This document shows, one piece after another, positions 16,801 to 20,957 of a stretch of DNA of 20,957 nt; within the stretch, counting starts at the first letter, position 1, and the number at the start of each line of letters is the position of its first letter. The DNA comes from Pseudomonadota bacterium (lineage in GTDB: Bacteria > Pseudomonadota > Gammaproteobacteria > Steroidobacterales > Steroidobacteraceae). Made by a program: the position numbers and the translations under genes. The notes under the pieces were generated by a model. It was not told the origin of the DNA. It made no database searches and saw only the letters and a list, made by a program, of their open reading frames with translations. The stretch covers positions 1-20,957 of the forward strand of contig QGUX01000017.1 of NCBI GenBank assembly GCA_003242275.1. Direction: 5' to 3'.

Positions 16801-17373
16801 ATGAAAGCCGTTTCCGCTGTCCTTGCCGCCCTGGTCGTCCTGGCCGCCGCCGCGCCGTCCGTGGTGCCGAAGGCCGCCGCCGAGGACAAGGCCGCGGCCT
16901 GTCCCGCCTTCCTCGACCACGAGTTCAGGAAGCTGCATTCCTCGCAGAAGGTGAACCTGTGCCGCGAGTTCGCCGGCAAGCCCATGCTGATCGTGAACAC
17001 CGCCAGCCACTGCGGCTTCACGCCGCAGTTCAAGGGCCTGGAGGCCGTGCACCAGAAGTACAAGGACAAGGGCCTGGTCGTCGTGGGCTTCTCGTCCAAC
17101 GACTTCAACCAGGAGGCCGCCGACGAGGAGAAGGCCGCCGAGGTGTGCTTCCTCAACAATGGCGTGACCTTCACCATGATCTCCACCACCAGCGTCAAGG
17201 GCCCGGCCGCCAACCCGGTGTTCAAGGCGCTGGCCGCGCAGACCAGTGAACCCAGGTGGAATTTCAACAAGTACGTGGTCAGCGCCGACGGCAAGTCGGT
17301 GCAGTACTTCGACAGCCGCGTGACGCCGGAGAGCCCGGAGCTGACGGCGGCGATCGAGAAGGTGCTGGACTAG
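16801..17373 (+). CDS. Exported glutathione peroxidase family protein (thiol peroxidase)
   Basis: Thioredoxin-fold peroxidase that reduces hydrogen peroxide or organic hydroperoxides using glutathione or thioredoxin. The start ATG 16801 has a strong GGAGGG eight bases upstream; the open frame further upstream is not coding. The first 27 residues form a Sec signal peptide (hydrophobic LAALVVLAAAA, then VVPKAAA before EDK), so the enzyme should act in the periplasm. The peroxidatic Cys is C71 in NTASHCGFTPQFKGL. Q104, W153 and N154 (PRWNFNKYVV) complete the expected active-site set. The usual PCNQF motif is replaced by SSNDFNQ. Total is 190 aa. C34, C54 and C116 are extra; C116 may be a resolving Cys, which is inference. 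It is convergent with the amidotransferase gene. Confidence 0.92.
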   Translation: MKAVSAVLAALVVLAAAAPSVVPKAAAEDKAAACPAFLDHEFRKLHSSQKVNLCREFAGKPMLIVNTASHCGFTPQFKGLEAVHQKYKDKGLVVVGFSSNDFNQEAADEEKAAEVCFLNNGVTFTMISTTSVKGPAANPVFKALAAQTSEPRWNFNKYVVSADGKSVQYFDSRVTPESPELTAAIEKVLD

Positions 17374-17382
17374 CCACCCGGC

Positions 17383-17414
17383 CGCGGTCCGATGGCGCCA
17401 TCCATCGGACCGCG
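17383..17414. terminator. Strong 13-bp hairpin between convergent peroxidase and amidotransferase genes
   Basis: A perfect 13-bp stem (17383-17395 with 17402-17414) and a six-base loop start about 10 bp after the peroxidase stop, in the 85-bp gap between converging genes. The arms read GCGGTCCGATGG and its exact complement. No T tract follows on either strand. Position and symmetry suggest a bidirectional terminator or an mRNA 3'-end stabiliser. Confidence 0.6.
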
Positions 17415-17458
17415 CCCTGCACGCAGGTCCCGCGGCGCATCCTCCGCGCCGCTTCGAT

Positions 17459-18223
17459 TCACCGCTGCTCCAGCGGATCCCTCGAGGGCAACACCACCCG
17501 CCGGTTCGGCCGTCCCACCAGGTCGAGAAAGCCGTTGAACACGGTCCCGGCCAGCGGCTTCATGCGCTGGATCAGCTCACCGGTGGCCGCGCGGATGGTT
17601 TCGGCGTCATGTCCCAGTCCGGCCGCCTCCAGCTCTTCCCGATACGACGGAATCGTCAGCCAGCGACCGATCATCGCCTCGTCGGCCTCGAGGTGGAACT
17701 GGAAGCCGTAGGCCGCGCGGTCGAAGCGGAACGCCTGGTGCTCGCAGGTCTCGGTGCGCGCCAGGTGCACTGCGCCCGAGGGCAGGTCGAAGGTGCGCCC
17801 ATGCCACTGGAACACCGGCGCGCGTTCCCCCAGCACGCCCAGCACCGGGTCCGTCCTGCCCGCCTCGGTGGTCTGCAGGTCGTACCAGCCGATCTCGTGC
17901 TGGTCGTGCTTGCGCACCGGCGCGCCCAGCACATGCGCCAGCAGCTGCGCGCCCAGGCAGATGCCCAGCACCGGCTTGCCCTGCTTCAGCGCCGCCTCGA
18001 TGGCCTTCAGTTCGGTCTTCAGGTGCGGATGGCGATGCTGCTCGTCCACGTTCATCGGCCCGCCCAGCACCACCAGCCCGCGGTAGCGGTCCACGTTGGG
18101 CTGGGCATCGGGATGGCGATGGAAATTGACGAAGCGGATGCGGTGCCCACGCGCGCGGATCAGCGCGTCGAGCGTGCCCAGCGGCTCGGCCGCCACATGC
18201 TGGAACACCAGCAGGCGCGACAT
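17459..18223 (-). CDS. Class I glutamine amidotransferase (stand-alone, GMP-synthase-like domain)
   Basis: A single-domain class I glutamine amidotransferase of the GMP-synthase-like (GATase1_GMPS_like) group; the acceptor substrate is unknown. The catalytic triad is intact: C89 in LGICLGAQLLA, and H177 and E179 in YGFQFHLEAD. GLVVLGGPMNVDEQ (49-62) is the oxyanion-strand region. It is 254 aa with no synthetase domain, so it is not GuaA itself. Family members of this type are annotated as GMP synthase-like amidotransferases and some act on gamma-glutamyl compounds, so hydrolysis of a gamma-glutamyl conjugate is also possible. The start ATG at 18223 has GGGAG seven bases upstream and lies 4 nt after the xseA stop, implying co-transcription. 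Confidence 0.9.
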   Translation of the reverse strand: MSRLLVFQHVAAEPLGTLDALIRARGHRIRFVNFHRHPDAQPNVDRYRGLVVLGGPMNVDEQHRHPHLKTELKAIEAALKQGKPVLGICLGAQLLAHVLGAPVRKHDQHEIGWYDLQTTEAGRTDPVLGVLGERAPVFQWHGRTFDLPSGAVHLARTETCEHQAFRFDRAAYGFQFHLEADEAMIGRWLTIPSYREELEAAGLGHDAETIRAATGELIQRMKPLAGTVFNGFLDLVGRPNRRVVLPSRDPLEQR

Positions 18224-18227
18224 CGGG

Positions 18228-19571
18228 CTACTCCCGCACTCCAGTCACCCGGGCGATCACCACGCCGCGGCGCAGGCGCGCCTCGATGGCATCGCCGGGC
18301 TTCACCTCCGTCGCATCCTGCAGCACGCGGCCGTCCGGCCCGCTGACGATGGCATAGCCGCGCTCGAGCGTGGCCAGCGGGCTGATGGCATCCAGGCCGC
18401 GCTGCGCCAGCTTCAGCCGGTGCTCCACGCGCGCGAGCAGGGACTCGGCGGCGCGCCTCAGGCGCAGCTCGAGCTCGTCCAGCCGCTGCGCCTGCTGCGC
18501 GAGCCGGCCGCCCGGATGCACGCGCGCCAGCCGCTGCGCCAGCGCGGCGTAACGCTCCTGCACGCGCGTCAGCTTCAGTCCCGCGGCGCGCTCCAGGCGC
18601 ATCTCCAGCTCGTCCAGCCGCTGCGCCTGCTGCTGCAGGCGGCTGCCCGGGTGGACCCGCGCCAGGCGGTGCGCCAGCGCGCCGTAGCGATCCTGCATCC
18701 TTGCCATCGTCTGCACGGCGATGTGGCGCAGCCGGCTGAACGCCGAGGACAGCGTCGAGAGCAGCGCCCGCCGGTCCGGCACCACCAGCTCCGCCGCGCC
18801 CGAAGGCGTGGGCGCGCGCACGTCGGCGGCGAAGTCGGCGATGGTGAAGTCGATCTCGTGCCCCACGCCGGAGACCACCGGCACGCGGCTGGCGCGGATG
18901 GCGCGCGCCACGCGCTCGTCGTTGAAGCACCACAGGTCCTCGATCGAGCCGCCGCCGCGCGCGAGGATGATCACGTCCACGTCCTGGATGGACGAGGCGG
19001 TTTCGATCGCCGCCACGATGGACCCGGCGGCCGCCGCACCCTGTACCGGCGTCGGCACCACCAGCACCGCCGCCGGCGGAAAGCGCCGCGCCAGGATGTG
19101 CAGCACGTCGCGCACCGCCGCGCCGGTGGGCGAGGTGACCACGGCGATGCGGCGGGGCATGGGCGGCAGCGGGCGCTTGAGCGCCGCGTCGAACAGCCCC
19201 TCGGCCGCGAGCCTGGCCTTGAGCTTCTCGAACTCGCGCTTGAGCGCGCCTTCGCCGGCGTCCTCCATCAGCTCGGCGATGAGCTGGTAGTCGCCGCGCG
19301 GCTCGTACAGGCTCACGCGCCCGCGTACCAGCACGTGCTGGCCATCCCTGGGCCGGAAGCCGGTGCGGTAATTGGCCGAGCGGAACATGGCGCAGCGCAC
19401 CTGCGCCGCGCGGTCCTTCAGCGTGAAGTACCAGTGGCCGGAGGAGGGCGTGGAGAAGTTCGAGATCTCGCCTTCCACCCACAGCGGCGGCAGTCCCGAT
19501 TCCAGCAGCATGCGCGCTTCGGCATTCAGGCGCGCGACGGTGTAGATGTCGCGCTCGGCGCGGACGTTCAT
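18228..19571 (-). CDS. xseA: Exodeoxyribonuclease VII large subunit
   Basis: Large subunit of exonuclease VII, which digests single-stranded DNA to oligonucleotides with XseB. It is 447 aa (E. coli 456) when started at ATG 19571, giving MNVRAERDIYTVARLNAEAR; a TTG further upstream is unlikely. The OB-fold domain is at about 25-105 (LWVEGEISNF, GHWYFTLKD, VLVRGRVSLYEPRGDYQL). The catalytic domain covers about 135-265, with RIAVVTSPTGAAVRD, ILARGGGSIEDLWCFND and SGVGHEIDFTIADFAAD. The coiled coil (about 280-395) contains two tandem 45-residue repeats. C-terminal LATLERGYAIV is typical. The small subunit gene is not in the window. No clear Shine-Dalgarno is visible. Confidence 0.96.
   Translation of the reverse strand: MNVRAERDIYTVARLNAEARMLLESGLPPLWVEGEISNFSTPSSGHWYFTLKDRAAQVRCAMFRSANYRTGFRPRDGQHVLVRGRVSLYEPRGDYQLIAELMEDAGEGALKREFEKLKARLAAEGLFDAALKRPLPPMPRRIAVVTSPTGAAVRDVLHILARRFPPAAVLVVPTPVQGAAAAGSIVAAIETASSIQDVDVIILARGGGSIEDLWCFNDERVARAIRASRVPVVSGVGHEIDFTIADFAADVRAPTPSGAAELVVPDRRALLSTLSSAFSRLRHIAVQTMARMQDRYGALAHRLARVHPGSRLQQQAQRLDELEMRLERAAGLKLTRVQERYAALAQRLARVHPGGRLAQQAQRLDELELRLRRAAESLLARVEHRLKLAQRGLDAISPLATLERGYAIVSGPDGRVLQDATEVKPGDAIEARLRRGVVIARVTGVRE
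18420..18689 (-). repeat. Two tandem 135-bp units inside xseA encoding 45-aa coiled-coil repeats
   Basis: Residues 295-339 and 340-384 align without gaps and share 33 of 45 positions. Both contain RLARVHPG, QQAQRLDELE and RRAA/ERAA. At DNA level the units are adjacent (18555-18689 and 18420-18554), and a 27-base block beginning at 18472 recurs exactly 135 bases later at 18607. Coiled-coil repeats of this kind are known in the XseA family; the high similarity here suggests a fairly recent internal duplication or homogenisation. Confidence 0.85.
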
Positions 19572-19724
19572 GATGGCAAGTCTACCAAGCCACCCGGGTG
19601 CCCACGCGTCCAATCCGGCATGACGCCACCTTGCGGGCCGTTCATCTGCCGTTGCCGGCGGACGGTGTACAGTGCCTCCGGCCCATCCGGGGAGCAGGTG
19701 AGCAACAACGAAGAGGATCGGGGC

Positions 19725-20957
19725 ATGCGGCGCATCTTCCGTCTGTCAGTGATGCTGGTGCTGGCGTGGACCCTCCTGCCGCTGTCCGCGGCCGAACCCG
19801 TGCCCGCCCCGCTGCGCGAATGGCAGCAGTGGGTGATGAAGGACCAGGAGTTCCGCGCCTGTCCCTTCCTCGCCACGCGCACGCCGGGTGATGCCCGTTC
19901 GCATGTCTGCGCCTGGCCCGGCGCGCTGGAACTGGAACTGGGCGCCAGCGGCGGCAGCTTCCGCCAGCGCTGGCAGGTGTACACCGAGGACTGGGTGCGC
20001 CTGCCCGGCAACCTCGAGCACTGGCCACGCGAAGTGCGCCTGGACGGCGCCACCGCCGCGGTGGTGGCGCGCGAGGGCGTGCCGCAGGTCCGGCTCGCGC
20101 CCGGCACCCACGAACTCTCCGGCCGGTTCGCCTGGGCAAGCCGTCCCGAGCAGCTGGCCGTGCCGCCCGAGTCCGCGCTGATCCGCCTCACGCTCGACGG
20201 CCGCCTGGTCGCGCAGCCCGAGCATTCCGGCAATGCCCTGTGGCTGGGCCAGCGCCAGGGCACCGCCGAGCGCGAGCGGCTCGACCTCACCGTGCACCGC
20301 CTGCTGCGCGACGACCTGCCCGCGCGCCTCATCACGCAGGTCACGCTGTACGTGTCCGGCCCGGGGCGCGAGGCGCTGGTCGGACCCGTGCTGCCAGCCG
20401 GCTTCGTGCCGCTGGCACTGGAGGGCGACCTGCCCGCGCGGCTGGAGAACGACGGCCGCCTGCGCGTGCAGCTGCGCCCCGGCCAGTTCCGGCTGCGGCG
20501 GGGGGCGCGCGGCCCCGGGGTCGCCGCCCCCACCCCCCGGCCCGGGCCCGCCGCGCCCGGGCCGGAAGAAAAGGGGTGGAGCTTCGAGGGCGTGGACCGC
20601 CTGCGCGTGGCCGCGGTGGAGGGCGCCGAATCCATCGATCCCGCGCAGGCCAACGTGCCCGGGGACTGGCGCCGCCTGCCGGCCTTCCGCCTCCCCGCCG
20701 CCGGCTCGCTCACCGTGGCCGAACGCAGCCGCGCGCTGGCCAATCCGGACGACAACCGCCTGTCGCTCGACCGGCACCTGTGGCTGGACTTCGACCACGG
20801 CGGCTTCACCATCACCGACCACATCGGTGGCCGCCTGAACCGCGACTGGCGCCTCGACATGGCGCCGCCCTACCTGCTGGAGGCCGCGCGCTCGACCCAT
20901 GACGACAGCCCGCTGCTGGTCACCGCCGGCGCCGATGGCGCCGGCGGTGACCAGCAG
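19725..20957 (+). CDS. Large exported protein of unknown function, 5' part only
   Basis: An open frame runs from ATG 19725 to the window end (about 410 codons, no stop). The ATG has GAGGA at 19713-19717. An in-frame GTG at 19698 would place a charged stretch before the leader and is less likely. The N-terminus is a Sec signal (MRRIFRLSVMLVLAWTLLPL, then SAAEP). The mature part begins APLREWQQWVMKDQEFRACP and is beta-rich with no recognised catalytic motif. Later it has LDRHLWLDFDHGGFTITDHI. It resembles, from memory, very long (over 1,000 aa) uncharacterised proteins of Xanthomonadales; this needs a search. Residues from about 258 to 285 are encoded by an abnormal G/C homopolymer patch, and the last 14 codons run into a palindrome, so both segments may be wrong. 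Confidence 0.75.
   Translation, partial: MRRIFRLSVMLVLAWTLLPLSAAEPVPAPLREWQQWVMKDQEFRACPFLATRTPGDARSHVCAWPGALELELGASGGSFRQRWQVYTEDWVRLPGNLEHWPREVRLDGATAAVVAREGVPQVRLAPGTHELSGRFAWASRPEQLAVPPESALIRLTLDGRLVAQPEHSGNALWLGQRQGTAERERLDLTVHRLLRDDLPARLITQVTLYVSGPGREALVGPVLPAGFVPLALEGDLPARLENDGRLRVQLRPGQFRLRRGARGPGVAAPTPRPGPAAPGPEEKGWSFEGVDRLRVAAVEGAESIDPAQANVPGDWRRLPAFRLPAAGSLTVAERSRALANPDDNRLSLDRHLWLDFDHGGFTITDHIGGRLNRDWRLDMAPPYLLEAARSTHDDSPLLVTAGADGAGGDQQ
20497..20578. other. Aberrant G/C homopolymer patch inside the last gene
   Basis: Within an otherwise normal coding stretch, about 80 bases consist almost only of G and C runs, ending in GAAGAAAAGGGG. The reading frame is the same before and after, but the encoded Gly/Pro/Ala/Arg string is unlike the flanking beta-rich sequence, and EEKGWSFE looks like a damaged EEVWSFE-type segment. 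The texture matches the G-run region at 1-115, suggesting low-quality consensus near the ends. Confidence 0.6.
20913..20957. repeat. Perfect 21-bp inverted repeat with 3-nt loop at the window end
   Basis: Bases 20913-20933 are the exact reverse complement of 20937-20957, with GAT between, and the repeat stops at the last base of the window. In the coding frame the right arm would encode GAGGDQ after LLVTAGAD. A perfect hairpin ending exactly at the edge is typical of a fold-back chimera or assembly artefact. Confidence 0.9.

Noticed and set aside
17459..18223. Assigning the amidotransferase as GuaA because xseA neighbours guaBA in E. coli
   Set aside because: The protein has only the glutaminase domain, with no ATP-pyrophosphatase or dimerisation domain.

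Overview
The window reads as a compact, very GC-rich (visibly around 70%) chromosomal segment from a gammaproteobacterium, probably near Xanthomonadales, Nevskiales or Steroidobacterales. The main evidence is gene order. suhB diverges from trmJ, trmJ leads an isc remnant, and then come ndk, rlmN, pilF, rodZ, hisS, yfgM, bamB and der, with xseA further on. This is a condensed version of the E. coli suhB-to-xseA region. No phage, IS, CRISPR or tRNA was found. Low-quality G-rich sequence near both ends and a perfect fold-back palindrome at the last base suggest a whole assembly contig, possibly metagenomic.

Layout. 1-271: low-complexity G runs with no callable gene. 272-3402 (minus): homospermidine synthase followed by a YtcJ-type amidohydrolase lipoprotein whose signal peptide is cut off by an apparent one-base homopolymer frameshift. 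3551-4654 (plus): a soluble protein with a short chemoreceptor tip ahead of a Cache-like region. 4658-5467 (minus): suhB. 5568-8122 (plus): trmJ, a cysteine desulfurase fused to a degenerate IscU-like domain, and iscA. 8247-15710 (plus): ndk, rlmN, pilF, a short RodZ-like protein, hisS, yfgM, bamB and der, tightly packed and mostly overlapping by 4 nt or separated by under 25 nt. 15757-16614 (minus): secreted M23 peptidase. 16801-17373 (plus): exported glutathione peroxidase. 17459-19571 (minus): xseA followed by a class I glutamine amidotransferase. 19725-end (plus): the 5' part of a large exported protein of unknown function, cut by the window end.

How the genes fit together. The left isc part handles sulfur mobilisation and Fe-S delivery; RlmN next door is an Fe-S (radical SAM) enzyme. 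The ndk-der run combines nucleotide supply, rRNA/tRNA modification, tRNA charging, pilus secretin assembly, outer-membrane protein assembly and ribosome biogenesis, a conserved housekeeping cluster. The most unusual points are the fused desulfurase with only one of three IscU cluster cysteines, the loss of the other isc genes and of ispG, a RodZ-like protein without a periplasmic domain, and the chemoreceptor-tip/Cache protein with no membrane segment.
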